64,000 nucleotides of DNA from Novosphingobium mathurense (GCF_900168325.1 NZ_FVZE01000001.1:1054001-1118000); one strand, 5' to 3'; counted from the first letter of the stretch, positions 54,863 to 63,489 are shown. The notes: generated by a model from the sequence alone, not told the origin. Made by a program: numbers and translations.

Positions 54863-55695
54863 GCGTCTTCCCGCCCAGCGTCCGCGCGACTTTTGCGTCC
54901 AATTACCCGGAGATCCCGCACAAACTGGTCCATGCACTCGGAGACCACCCGCTGATGGAACTCGGGGCGCTCGCCGACCTTGCCGAATCGCTGCCGCAAG
55001 CTTCGATCGAGTACAACGCAGGCAACCAGCCCATCGGCATAGACGGCAAACCCGAGGCGACCGGAATACCTATCGGCGAGACAATCCGCACGATCGTGAC
55101 GAGCAATTCCTGGGCCGCGCTCAAGAACATCGAGCAGCATCCTGCCTACGCCGCCCTGCTGGAGGAATTGCTGGGCGAACTGCGCCCGCAGATCGAGGCG
55201 AAGACCGGACGCATGCTCAGGACACAGGGCTTCATCTTCGTGACCTCGGCAGGCGGCGTGACGCCCTATCACTTCGATCCGGAGCACAATATCCTGCTGC
55301 AGGTGCGCGGTTCCAAGGTCATGACCCAGTTTCCCGCCGGGGACGCCCGCTATGCGCCGGACGAGGTGCACGAAACCTATCACACCGGCGGGGGGCGTGA
55401 ATTGCGCTGGAGCAGCGACCTGATCTCGGGAGGCCGGGAATTCGCGATCACCGCGGGCGAAGCGCTGTTCGTGCCGGTGATGGCGCCACATTTCGTCCGG
55501 AATGGACCGGAGCCTTCGGTCTCGCTGTCGATTACCTGGCGCTCCGAATGGAGTTTCGCCGAAGCCGATGCCCGTGCCTTCAATGGCTTGCTGCGCAAGT
55601 ACGGTCTGAGGCCCCGCTGCCCGGGACGCTGGCCCGCCCGTAATCTGGCCAAGGCCTATGGCTGGAGAGTGGCGCGCAAGTTGGGCGCGCGATAA
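54859..55695 (+). CDS. Cupin-like/JmjC-like protein coupled to the acyltransferase
   Basis: A 278-residue protein with a JmjC/cupin-like barrel. The metal site looks like TPYHFDPEHN (HxD) with the second histidine in VPVMAPHFVRNG, as in 2-oxoglutarate/Fe(II) oxygenases. The C-terminus is basic (RPRCPGRWPARNLAK). No signal peptide is seen. Translationally coupled to the preceding acyltransferase by ATGA, so they probably modify the same substrate. Substrate unknown. Confidence 0.75.
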   Translation: MSVFPPSVRATFASNYPEIPHKLVHALGDHPLMELGALADLAESLPQASIEYNAGNQPIGIDGKPEATGIPIGETIRTIVTSNSWAALKNIEQHPAYAALLEELLGELRPQIEAKTGRMLRTQGFIFVTSAGGVTPYHFDPEHNILLQVRGSKVMTQFPAGDARYAPDEVHETYHTGGGRELRWSSDLISGGREFAITAGEALFVPVMAPHFVRNGPEPSVSLSITWRSEWSFAEADARAFNGLLRKYGLRPRCPGRWPARNLAKAYGWRVARKLGAR

Positions 55696-55711
55696 CGCCT
55701 ACCAATTAATA

Positions 55712-55729
55712 ACCGTTCGCAGAAACGGT
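55712..55729. promoter_or_regulatory. Short inverted repeat ACCGTT-N6-AACGGT
   Basis: A 6-bp perfect inverted repeat with spacer CGCAGA, between the cupin-like gene and the 101-residue orphan. Flanking sequence (AATTAATAACC) is more AT-rich than the surroundings. It may be an operator, a promoter element or a weak 3' hairpin. Confidence 0.35.
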
Positions 55730-55791
55730 ATGCCCCCTGCACAAGTTCGTGGCCACCTGCTAGAAGATTTCGGGGAGCACAGGGGTGTACC

Positions 55792-56097
55792 ATGTCCGAA
55801 GTTAGCAGTTTCAATCAGGTCGAGCCTTTCCCTCAGGCATCGAGAGCAAACTCTATTGCCGAAGAGCTTGGCAAATTACTTGAAGTACTGAAATCTGAAT
55901 TTCCCAAGGCCATCAAGGTCTTCTTCGAATTCGACGGCAAGCTGAAGTTACATATCGACGTGCGCACGGGCGAAGAAGTCTCCACCGCCTCGGCTCGGCT
56001 GGGCAGCCTGTGCGGCGGGATCTTCGTGAACATCCATAACGGAGCGACTCCGCACCACCCCTTCTTCCACCGCGTGACGGCCGAAGTGCACCGCTGA
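55792..56097 (+). CDS. Hypothetical 101-residue protein
   Basis: A small soluble protein of no family that I recognise. The N-terminal half is helical (IAEELGKLLEVLKSEFPK). The C-terminal half looks like strands (VFFEFDGKLKLHIDV, GGIFVNIHNGATPHHPFFHR), ending with a histidine-rich NGATPHHPFFHRV that could bind metal. AGGGG lies upstream of the ATG. It has its own ~95-base AT-richer leader with an inverted repeat and converges on uvrC. Confidence 0.65.
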   Translation: MSEVSSFNQVEPFPQASRANSIAEELGKLLEVLKSEFPKAIKVFFEFDGKLKLHIDVRTGEEVSTASARLGSLCGGIFVNIHNGATPHHPFFHRVTAEVHR

Positions 56098-56112
56098 CGG
56101 AAATTTCCCGGT

Positions 56113-58056
56113 TCAACCGTTCGGGTGATAGAAGTCGTAGATCGTCTGCGCGACGGCCTTGCTGACACCCGGCGCCCTCTGCAGGTCTTCCAGGCTGGCC
56201 GCCCGCACTTTCCCCGCCGTACCGAAATGCAGGAGCAGCGCCCGCTTGCGCGCGGGGCCGATGCCCGGGATTTCGTCTAGCGGACTGGCTGAAATGGCGC
56301 GGCTGCGCTTTGCCCGATGCGCGCCGATCGCATAGCGGTGGACCTCATCGCGCAGGCGCTGCAAATGAAACAGCAGCGGCGAATTGACCGGCAGCATCTT
56401 TTCGCGGCCATCGGGAAAATGGAACACCTCTCGCCCCTCGCGGCCGTGGTGCGGCCCCTTGGCAATGGCGACAAGCGGCACATCCTCGATGCCCAGTTCC
56501 TCAAGCGCGTCCTTGACCGAACTCATCTGTCCCTTGCCGCCGTCGATCAGCACCAGATCGGGCCAGGTCCCGCTTTCGCGCTCGGGATCTTCCTCTTGCG
56601 CTCGGCCGAAGCGACGGGTCATCACCTCGCGCATCATTGCATAGTCGTCGTCGGTCTGGGCCGACTTGATATTGAACTTGCGGTACTGGTTCTTGAGGAA
56701 GCCCTCGGGCCCGGCAACGACCATCGCGCCCAGCGCCTTGGTGCCCTGAATGTGGCTGTTGTCGTAGACTTCGATGCGCTGCGGCACGTCCGGCAGTTCG
56801 AGGAACTCTGCCAGTTCGCGCAGGATCTTCGCCTGCGTGCCCCGCTCGGCAAGGCGACGGTCGAGCGCCTCTTCCGCATTGCGATGGGCCTGCGCCATCA
56901 GTCTCTTGCGATTGCCGCGCTGGGGAACGGAGATCTCGACCCTGCCGCCCGCCAGTTCGCGGAAGGCTTCCGCCAGAAGGTCCGCCTCGGGCAATTCACG
57001 GTCGACGAGAATGGTGCGCGCTGGCGGCACTTCCTCATAGAACTGGGCAAGGAAGCTCTGCATGACTTCTTCTTCGGACAGCCCATCGGTGTGCGTGGGA
57101 AAGAAGGCCCGGTGCCCCCAGTTCTGGCCGCCGCGGATGAAGAAGGCCTGCACCCCGACATGGCCACCCTTGTTCGCCATCGCGAAGATATCGGCGTTGT
57201 CGAGCCCTTCCGCATTGATCGCCTGGCTACCCTGGATGAACGTGGCGGCGCGCAACCTGTCGCGCAGCATGGCCGCGCGTTCGAAGTCCAGCGCTTCTGC
57301 CGCCTCAGCCATCTGCGATTCGATCTTGCGCTGCACCGCGTTCGACTTGCCGCCAAGGAAGTCCTTCGCTTCCTGCACCAGTTCGGCATAGCCCGCCTCG
57401 TCGATCCGGTCGACGCATGGGGCCGAACAGCGCTTGATCTGGTAGAGGAGGCAGGGCCGTTCGCGCCGGGAAAAGAAGCTGTCGGTGCAACTGCGCAGCA
57501 GGAACAGTTTCTGCAGCGCATTGATCGTCGTGTTCACCGATCCCGCGCTGGCGAAGGGGCCATAGTAATTGCCCTTGGCCTTGCGCGCGCCGCGATGCTT
57601 CATGATCCGCGGAAAGGCGTGGTCCGCGCGCAGCAGAATGAACGGGAACGATTTGTCGTCGCGCAGCAGCACGTTGTAGGCCGGACGAAAGCGCTTGATC
57701 AGCTGCGCCTCGAGCAGCAGCGCCTCGGCCTCGGAATTGGTCGTGACGATCGTCATCGACCGGGTCTGGCTGACCATGCGCTGCAAACGGCTGGGCAGCC
57801 TTTCCCACTGCACGTAGTTGGCCACGCGGTTCTTGAGTGCGCGCGCCTTGCCGACATAGAGCACTTCGCCGCGCGCATCCTGCATGCGATAGACACCCGG
57901 CTTGTGCGGCAGGGTGCGCACCGTGTCGCGGATCACTTCGGCACCGGCCTGCAGGTCGGGCTTGTCCGACCCGCGCACGGTCGTCGCCGCCCGCTCCTCG
58001 TTGAAGCGTTCGAGGCCCTTGGGGTGATCGGGTGTTCCGGCTGGTGTTCGCGCCAT
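56113..58056 (-). CDS. uvrC: UvrABC system protein C
   Basis: A 647-residue excision-repair nuclease. It contains an N-terminal GIY-YIG domain (KPGVYRMQDARGEVLYVGKA), a Cys-rich segment (RPCLLYQIKRCSAPCVDRI), the UVR helix pair near AEALDFERAAMLRDRLRA, the RNase H-like C-terminal nuclease (ELPDVPQRIEVYDNSHIQGT, LVLIDGGKGQMSSV) and tandem HhH at the end (IPGIGPARKRALLLHFG). It makes both incisions around a lesion. Start ATG 58056; ATG 58074 (MSYLAG) is an in-frame alternative. Confidence 0.95.
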   Translation of the reverse strand: MARTPAGTPDHPKGLERFNEERAATTVRGSDKPDLQAGAEVIRDTVRTLPHKPGVYRMQDARGEVLYVGKARALKNRVANYVQWERLPSRLQRMVSQTRSMTIVTTNSEAEALLLEAQLIKRFRPAYNVLLRDDKSFPFILLRADHAFPRIMKHRGARKAKGNYYGPFASAGSVNTTINALQKLFLLRSCTDSFFSRRERPCLLYQIKRCSAPCVDRIDEAGYAELVQEAKDFLGGKSNAVQRKIESQMAEAAEALDFERAAMLRDRLRAATFIQGSQAINAEGLDNADIFAMANKGGHVGVQAFFIRGGQNWGHRAFFPTHTDGLSEEEVMQSFLAQFYEEVPPARTILVDRELPEADLLAEAFRELAGGRVEISVPQRGNRKRLMAQAHRNAEEALDRRLAERGTQAKILRELAEFLELPDVPQRIEVYDNSHIQGTKALGAMVVAGPEGFLKNQYRKFNIKSAQTDDDYAMMREVMTRRFGRAQEEDPERESGTWPDLVLIDGGKGQMSSVKDALEELGIEDVPLVAIAKGPHHGREGREVFHFPDGREKMLPVNSPLLFHLQRLRDEVHRYAIGAHRAKRSRAISASPLDEIPGIGPARKRALLLHFGTAGKVRAASLEDLQRAPGVSKAVAQTIYDFYHPNG

Positions 58057-58129
58057 GCCCGCCAGATAGGACATGGTGCGCAGGAGCGGTAGACCCGCGC
58101 ACCATGTCTTCCTCAACTGAAGCGGCGGT

Positions 58130-61090
58130 TCAAAACATCTTGCGGAAATCGATGCCCACGACACGGCCCTGCGGCTGGCGGTAGGCCGCCTGATAGGCCA
58201 GCGGCACAAGGCCGTTCTCGTCCGTCACCTTTTGGCGCGAGTCGAGCAGGTTGTCGGCGGTCAATGCGATGCGCGCACCCTTGAAGAACGGGGCCTTGGC
58301 GACAAGGTTCTCCATGCGCCCAAGGTCGACAAAAAGCCGCGCGTCGAGGATGAAGGTGCTGCCGAAACGCAAGTCGGAGCTGCTGGGAAGACCGCTGCCG
58401 TTGACCTTGGCCGGAGCATTCCACTCGCCCTTGAGGCGCAGGCCGTAGCCGTTCTTGAACAGGCCGCCCTCCATCTCGATCGAATGACGCGGCACGCCGC
58501 CTGCGCTGATCGCATCGCCGGCCAGTTCGTCCAGTTCCGGAACGCCCGGGGCGATGCGCACCCGGTCGACGAACCGCCAGGTGTGATAGACCGAGAGGTT
58601 CCAGCGCCCGCCACCCGGAGGACCGAAGCCCGAGCGTTGGCTGCCGCCACCGCCGGAGGACGATTCGCCGGACTGCTTCTTCTCCGCGGGCGCTGCGCCC
58701 GCTGGCGCGGCTCCTTGCGGAGGGGCACCGTTACTGCTGCACACCCGCTCGCGCATGGCGGCCAGGCGCGCCTTGTCCACCTGCCCATCGGGCCCCTTGA
58801 GCCGTTCGAGCATCGGTTCGGGCAGCTTCGAAAGATCGGGCTCGGAGCCACCGTCGGTGCAGACCGCCTGACGCAGCCTCGCGAAGCGCTCGGGATCGAA
58901 GCCGCCGGGAGCCCACGGAGCTTCGGCCGAACAGACCCGCTGCTTCATCCTCTCGAGCTTTTCGGGATCGACCTTGCCGTCCGCGCCCACCAGGCGTTCG
59001 CGCATCCGCTCAGGCATGGCCGAGAGATCGGGCGATGCGCCCTCGCCCGCCGGTGCGCAAAGGCTCTTGCGCATGGCCTCGAAGCGCGAGGGATCGAAGC
59101 CGCCCCCCCCGGTAGGCGGAGGGCCGCCAGACAGCCCCGGCGGCGCAGGCACTTCGCTTCGCACCGGGGGCGCCGCGCGCGTTGGCCGGCCGCCCCCGCC
59201 ACTGCCCGAAGCGCTGTCACTGCCCAGTTTGCCGGAAATATTGAAACCCCAGCGCATGCTCGAGGTCGACACCTCGTCGTAAGTGACCGCGCGCCGGTCG
59301 ATGGCAATCAGGTTGCCAAAGGCGTCGCGCGTGACGCGTCCCGGGAACGCTGCTTCGATGGCGGGAGTCAGCAGCGGGAACGCCTTGGTGACGTCGCTGG
59401 ACCGGTTGCGGAAGTATTCGACAATCAGGTTCGAACGATCGAGGAAGGGCAGCTGCCACGTCGCCGACAGCTTGATGTCGCGCTGCTTTTCCTTGACCAG
59501 ATCGGGGTTGCCGCCGGTCGTGACCGTCACCAGCGAGGTCGTCGCATTGGTGAAGTCGTAGACCGAGACATTGTAGGTCACGATGTTCGGCGCGCCGAGT
59601 TGCGAGAGCGACGGCGCGGCATCCTCGACGAGATAGCTCGCCTGGAAGGAAAGCTTGTCGGTCGGGTTCCAGGTCAGCCCCAGGTTCCAGTTCTTCAGCG
59701 TACCGAAGTCGGAGAGGTGATCGATTCCGCCGCCCAGGTTGAGCGTAAAATCGCCGATGGCGCCGAGGAAATCCTCGGCTCGGCTGGTGAGCGGCAGGGC
59801 GAGGTTGATCCCGCCCGACACATCCGATCGCTTGAGCGTGAAGGCGCCGACATCGGTGCGGGTGTCTTCGCTGGTGGTGCGGTTGAAATCGAACCCGCCA
59901 TTGAGCGTCAGGTTGGCATCGCCGGCGGGCATCCGAAACGGCCGCCCGGACAGGGTCGTCAGCGTGGCGAGCGCCAGCGCACGATTGCGCGCGACATCGA
60001 CGCCCGCTCCTGGCACCGTGGGCAGCGCGCCGTCGATTGCCAGAGAGCCATCGGCCGCAGCGGCAACGAGGCCATCGGTATCGCGCCGCCTGTCCGTGCG
60101 CGTATTGGTGTCGGTGTAGCTGCCGTCCGCCGTGGTCGAGAACGTCCAGTCCCCGATCATCGTGTTGTAACCCAGCCCGCCTTCGAAGGTATCGATCACC
60201 GAACGGGTGGTCAGCGGATCGGGCAGCGTGCGGATCTCGCTGTCGCCGTTGTGGGTCAACATGACCGTGTCGAGGCCGGAAAGCGAGGTCGTCTGCTGAT
60301 GCGTGTAGGCGCCATTGACGGTGATCGAGCCGTCGAGACCGCCCTCGCCGATGCCCTGCGTCATCGTGCCGTTCAACTCGAGCGTCGAATCGGCATCGGC
60401 AAGGCTGCGATAGCGTGCCGGTTGCGGATCGCCGGAAACGGTCGGCTGGCCGGATGCGCTCTGCCGGATCCTGCGCTCGGCCTCGGTCAGCATCGTCGTC
60501 TCGGTCAACTTCGCGGAGAAGTTGTACCGGCGCGGTCCCGATATCTTGAAGACACCGCCTTCCGCTTCGTAGTTGTCATAGCCACCGCGCGTCGGGACAT
60601 TGTACTCGCCCGCGGCCATGATCGACGCGAAGTTGTCCTTCAGGATCATGTTGAGGACGCGCTGGTTGGCCGGATAGCCGAAGCGCAGGGCAACCTCTTC
60701 GGGCAGCACTTCCATGCGCCGGATGGCCTCGGGCGGGATTCGATGCAACTCGCGGAAGCTGGCGATGCGCTGACCGTTGACGAGAATCACCGGGCGTCCA
60801 GAGCCGCGCCCGCGCCCGCTGCCTGTCTGCGGCGAGATGGCCGCGATCAGGTCGGCGATCGAGTCGGCGCCGTAGGCCGCGATGTCTTCCTCGTCGAAAG
60901 TCTGGACCGGCTGGTTGGGGACTTCGACCTGCCCGCGAATACGCGGGGCGACAACGACGATCTCGCTCGAATTGACTTCGATCGCATCATCATCCTCATC
61001 GATGATCGTGGCAGGAGCCGTAACCTGTGCGAAGGCCAGGGAAGGCAGGGATGCACCCGTAATCAGGGGAAGCCAAATGTGGGAACGCAA
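58130..61090 (-). CDS. TonB-dependent outer-membrane receptor with Cys-containing repeat insertion
   Basis: A 986-residue protein. TTG 61090, with GGCGGAG 8 bases upstream, gives a clean signal peptide (MRSHIWLPLITGASLPSLAFA, cut after Ala21). The plug domain follows (IVVVAP..., RPVILVNGQRIASFRELHRI, EVALRFGYPANQRVLNMILK), then a beta-barrel ending in an aromatic residue (GIDFRKMF). Residues 623-828 are an insertion rich in Gly and Pro with two 57-59 residue cysteine-containing repeats. The ligand is unknown. It is divergent from infA and has no adjacent TonB/ExbBD or regulator genes. Length about 200 residues above ordinary receptors is explained by the insertion. Confidence 0.85.
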   Translation of the reverse strand: MRSHIWLPLITGASLPSLAFAQVTAPATIIDEDDDAIEVNSSEIVVVAPRIRGQVEVPNQPVQTFDEEDIAAYGADSIADLIAAISPQTGSGRGRGSGRPVILVNGQRIASFRELHRIPPEAIRRMEVLPEEVALRFGYPANQRVLNMILKDNFASIMAAGEYNVPTRGGYDNYEAEGGVFKISGPRRYNFSAKLTETTMLTEAERRIRQSASGQPTVSGDPQPARYRSLADADSTLELNGTMTQGIGEGGLDGSITVNGAYTHQQTTSLSGLDTVMLTHNGDSEIRTLPDPLTTRSVIDTFEGGLGYNTMIGDWTFSTTADGSYTDTNTRTDRRRDTDGLVAAAADGSLAIDGALPTVPGAGVDVARNRALALATLTTLSGRPFRMPAGDANLTLNGGFDFNRTTSEDTRTDVGAFTLKRSDVSGGINLALPLTSRAEDFLGAIGDFTLNLGGGIDHLSDFGTLKNWNLGLTWNPTDKLSFQASYLVEDAAPSLSQLGAPNIVTYNVSVYDFTNATTSLVTVTTGGNPDLVKEKQRDIKLSATWQLPFLDRSNLIVEYFRNRSSDVTKAFPLLTPAIEAAFPGRVTRDAFGNLIAIDRRAVTYDEVSTSSMRWGFNISGKLGSDSASGSGGGGRPTRAAPPVRSEVPAPPGLSGGPPPTGGGGFDPSRFEAMRKSLCAPAGEGASPDLSAMPERMRERLVGADGKVDPEKLERMKQRVCSAEAPWAPGGFDPERFARLRQAVCTDGGSEPDLSKLPEPMLERLKGPDGQVDKARLAAMRERVCSSNGAPPQGAAPAGAAPAEKKQSGESSSGGGGSQRSGFGPPGGGRWNLSVYHTWRFVDRVRIAPGVPELDELAGDAISAGGVPRHSIEMEGGLFKNGYGLRLKGEWNAPAKVNGSGLPSSSDLRFGSTFILDARLFVDLGRMENLVAKAPFFKGARIALTADNLLDSRQKVTDENGLVPLAYQAAYRQPQGRVVGIDFRKMF
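58733..59101 (-). repeat. Two-unit protein repeat encoded in the TonB receptor
   Basis: Unit 1 (residues 664-722) and unit 2 (730-786) share the pattern GFDPxRFxxxRxxxC, then PDLSxxPExMxERLxGxDGxVD, then MxxRVCS. Cysteines fall at 678, 720, 744 and 784, i.e. two per unit with 42 and 40 residue spacing. The units differ at many positions, so the repeat is old. Confidence 0.8.
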
Positions 61091-61177
61091 ACAAATTTCT
61101 CCGCCAAAATACGCCTTCCCCATCCCATCGCGCTCTTGCCGGGAGTGGATTCAAGCCGCAAGCCGCGGCCGGGTAAC

Positions 61178-61199
61178 AATTTGTCGCAAGTAACTTGCG
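61178..61199. promoter_or_regulatory. Palindrome CGCAAGT-A-ACTTGCG between TonB receptor and infA
   Basis: A perfect 7+1+7 palindrome at 61185-61199, about 90 bases upstream of both the receptor TTG and the infA ATG. It includes the 12-mer AATTTGTCGCAA (61178-61189), which recurs upstream of the RND adaptor gene at 63605. Candidate regulator site. Confidence 0.45.
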
Positions 61200-61289
61200 C
61201 GCGAATGAACAAGCGAGGCTTCCCTTTTTCGCGAGTCGTAGCTATGGCGCGCCGCACTGTTGCAGCAAAACTACGGATATTGATCGCCG

Positions 61290-61535
61290 ATGGCGAAAGA
61301 AGAACTTCTCGAGATGCGCGGCCGCGTTGTGGAACTGCTTCCCAACGCCATGTTCCGCGTCGAACTGGAAAACGGTCACGAGATCCTTGGCCATACCGCC
61401 GGCAAGATGCGCAAGAACCGCATCCGCGTGCTGGTTGGCGACGAAGTTCTCGTCGAACTGACGCCCTATGACCTTACCAAGGGGCGCATCACCTATCGCT
61501 TCATGCCCGGTCGCGGTGGCCCCGGTCAGTACTGA
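61290..61535 (+). CDS. infA: Translation initiation factor IF-1
   Basis: An 81-residue OB-fold protein that binds the ribosomal A site during initiation. [20 protein letters not shown] and [20 protein letters not shown] are strongly conserved. It is 9 residues longer than E. coli IF-1 because of a Gly/Pro-rich tail ([11 protein letters not shown]). First gene of the infA-maf-RNase-yacG block. Confidence 0.97.
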   Translation: MAKEELLEMRGRVVELLPNAMFRVELENGHEILGHTAGKMRKNRIRVLVGDEVLVELTPYDLTKGRITYRFMPGRGGPGQY

Positions 61536-62151
61536 GGCCCTGCCCGTCGCCGGGACGCAAGCCGGTGACACCCGTGCTCACAGCCCACGGCTGATCCTCG
61601 CTTCGGCCAGCCCGCGCCGGCGCGACCTGATCGCGCGCCTCGGCCTGGAGCCCGACGCCGTCATCGCTGCAGAGATCGACGAGACCCACGGACCGCGCGA
61701 ATTGCCGCGCGTCTACGCCTGCCGCATGGCGCGCGAGAAGGCCATGGCCGTCGAGGCCGCCGACGCGCATGTGCTGGCCGGCGATACGGTCGTCGCCTGC
61801 GGACGGCGCATCCTGCCCAAGGCAGAAGACGAAAAGGCGGCGCGCGACTGCCTCGAACTGCTGTCCGGCCGGCGCCACCGCGTGCTCTCGGCGATCGCGC
61901 TCAAGGGACCTGACGGCACCTTGCGCGAGCGCGTGTCCGAAACGGTCGTGCGCTTCAAGCCGCTCAGCCGCGAAGAGATCGAACATTACATCGCCGGCGG
62001 CGAGTGGCACGGCAAGGCTGGTGGCTACGCAATCCAGGGCAGCGCCGAGGGCCTGATCGCGTGGATCGGCGGAAGCCACTCGGGCGTCGTCGGCCTGCCC
62101 CTTTTCGAAACCCGCGCGCTGCTCAAGGCGGCAGGATTCCCGATTGGCTGA
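61516..62151 (+). CDS. maf: Maf-like nucleotide pyrophosphatase
   Basis: About 211 residues. It belongs to the Maf/YhdE/YceF family of house-cleaning NTP pyrophosphatases. Motifs: [39 protein letters not shown] and [21 protein letters not shown] without gaps. Start uncertain: GTG 61516 overlaps infA by 20 bases, and the conserved part begins near residue 29. The exact substrate (dTTP/UTP or m7GTP) cannot be told. Confidence 0.88.
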   Translation: MAPVSTEALPVAGTQAGDTRAHSPRLILASASPRRRDLIARLGLEPDAVIAAEIDETHGPRELPRVYACRMAREKAMAVEAADAHVLAGDTVVACGRRILPKAEDEKAARDCLELLSGRRHRVLSAIALKGPDGTLRERVSETVVRFKPLSREEIEHYIAGGEWHGKAGGYAIQGSAEGLIAWIGGSHSGVVGLPLFETRALLKAAGFPIG

Positions 62152-63118
62152 GTGGCTCGTCGAGGAAGGGATCGGGGAAACCCGGGCAGTTCTCGTCGAG
62201 GCCGGGCAAGTACTGGCCGCAAGGCTTGAGTGGCCCGGCTCGCTGGCAGCGGGCGAAACGGCCGATGCCACTCTGATTTCCCGAAGGAGCGGTGCCAAAC
62301 GAGGCACGGTGCGCTTTGCCAGCGGCGAAGAGGCCCTGATCGACGGGCTTCCCGCCAATGCCAGCGAAGGCGCCAGCGTGCGCGCAACGATCACCCGCGC
62401 GGCCATTGCCGAGACCGGCCGCCTCAAGCGCGCCCAGGCCCGTTTCACGGACCGACCCGCCCGCCCCGCCCCGTCGCTTGCACAACGTCTGCGCGAGGAC
62501 GGCGCACCGGTGCGCGTGGTAAGTCGCTTCCCGGACGATCCCTGGCCCGAAATCATCTCCGAAGCACTCGACGGCCTCATCGCCTTCGACGGCGGCTCGA
62601 TCGTCGTCAGCGCGACGCCCGCCATGACCCTGATCGACATCGACGGCGCGATGGCTCCGCGCATGCTTGCCCTCGCGGCCATTCCCGCCATCGCCACGGC
62701 CATCGGCCAGTTCGACCTCGCCGGTTCGATCGGCATCGACTTTCCCTCGCTGGAGCGCAAGGATGAGCGTCGCGACGTGGATGAAGCCCTTGCCGCTGCA
62801 CTCGACCATTGGCCCCACCAGCGAACGGCGATGAACGGATTCGGTTTCGTCCAACTCGTGGCCCGGCTCGAACGCCCGTCGATTCTCCAGCGCGTGCGGC
62901 AGGAGCCTTGCGCAGCCAGCGCCAGACTGCTGCTGCGCCGCGCAGAGCAGGTCAGCGAACCCGGCGTGCTGCTGCTCAAGGCCCATCCACAGGTCTGCAA
63001 CGCAATTGCGACTGCCTGGCAGGACGAACTGCAACGACGCACCGGGCGCCGGATTCGCATCGAACCGGACAGCAACCTTGCACTCGCCGGAGGATTCGCT
63101 CAGGCCGTGGCGTCATGA
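62144..63118 (+). CDS. Reduced RNase E/G family protein
   Basis: A 324-residue protein that corresponds to the RNase E/G catalytic region but is much shorter than RNase G (about 490). It retains two catalytic aspartate contexts: TLIDIDGA (Asp165) and SIGIDFPSLE (Asp199), then DEALAAALDHWPHQ. The zinc-link motif CPxCxGxG is not present and the N-terminal S1 region is weak, so activity and oligomer form may differ from RNase E. TTG 62144 overlaps the maf stop by 8 bases. Transcribed with yacG. Confidence 0.8.
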   Translation: MAEWLVEEGIGETRAVLVEAGQVLAARLEWPGSLAAGETADATLISRRSGAKRGTVRFASGEEALIDGLPANASEGASVRATITRAAIAETGRLKRAQARFTDRPARPAPSLAQRLREDGAPVRVVSRFPDDPWPEIISEALDGLIAFDGGSIVVSATPAMTLIDIDGAMAPRMLALAAIPAIATAIGQFDLAGSIGIDFPSLERKDERRDVDEALAAALDHWPHQRTAMNGFGFVQLVARLERPSILQRVRQEPCAASARLLLRRAEQVSEPGVLLLKAHPQVCNAIATAWQDELQRRTGRRIRIEPDSNLALAGGFAQAVAS

Positions 63119-63282
63119 CCCGTTCCGAACGCAAATGCCCGCTCTGTTCCAAACCCCGCACCGCCGAGCACAGCCCTTTCTGCTCGAAACGGTGCCGCGA
63201 CCGCGACCTGTTGCAATGGCTGGACGATGGCTATGCCCTGCCCGGTCCGCCCAGCTTTTCGGATATTCCACAGGATGAATGA
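63115..63282 (+). CDS. yacG: DNA gyrase inhibitor YacG (zinc protein)
   Basis: A 55-residue zinc-finger protein. The cysteine ligands are CPLCSK and FCSKRCRDRDL. E. coli YacG binds GyrB and inhibits gyrase. The ATG overlaps the RNase stop in ATGA. The usual partner coaE is not adjacent; the order infA-maf-RNase-yacG is the sphingomonad arrangement. Confidence 0.92.
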   Translation: MTRSERKCPLCSKPRTAEHSPFCSKRCRDRDLLQWLDDGYALPGPPSFSDIPQDE

Positions 63283-63383
63283 AAATTACTGAGCGATAGG
63301 GGGTTGCAAAGGTGCGCGAGCTTCGTCATAGGCCCGCCACCAACGCACGACGGGACGCAAACGCAACCGTCTCTGGCTTAGAT

Positions 63384-63459
63384 GCCCGGGTAGCTCAGTT
63401 GGTAGAGCACATGACTGAAAATCATGGTGTCGGCGGTTCGATTCCGTCCCCGGGCACCA
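63384..63459 (+). tRNA. tRNA-Phe (anticodon GAA)
   Basis: A 76-base cloverleaf. The acceptor stem is GCCCGGG/CCCGGGC, the D arm GCTC-AGTTGGTA-GAGC, the anticodon stem CATGA/TCATG with loop CTGAAAA (GAA at 63417-63419) and the T loop TTCGATT. The 3' CCA is encoded (63457-63459). Confidence 0.97.
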
Positions 63460-63489
63460 CTCTTCTCCCCCAAGGGAACACAAGAGTGG
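63457..63489 (+). terminator. Hairpin at the 3' end of tRNA-Phe
   Basis: CCACTCTT (starting at the CCA end) pairs with AAGAGTGG at 63482-63489, with an internal CCCC/GGG pairing. There is no U-run. Likely a termination or processing structure for the tRNA transcript. Confidence 0.4.

Noticed and set aside
56317..58092. 591-codon plus-strand frame opposite uvrC
   Set aside because: Shadow of uvrC, low-complexity protein without domains.
58232..61471. A 1079-codon open frame on the plus strand opposite the TonB receptor
   Set aside because: It is the antisense shadow of a GC-rich gene. Composition is Arg/Ala/Gly-rich without any domain, while the minus strand has a signal peptide, plug and barrel.
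63384..63459. tRNA-Phe as an integration (att) site of a genomic island
   Set aside because: I found no duplicated tRNA 3' end, integrase or transfer genes within the window.
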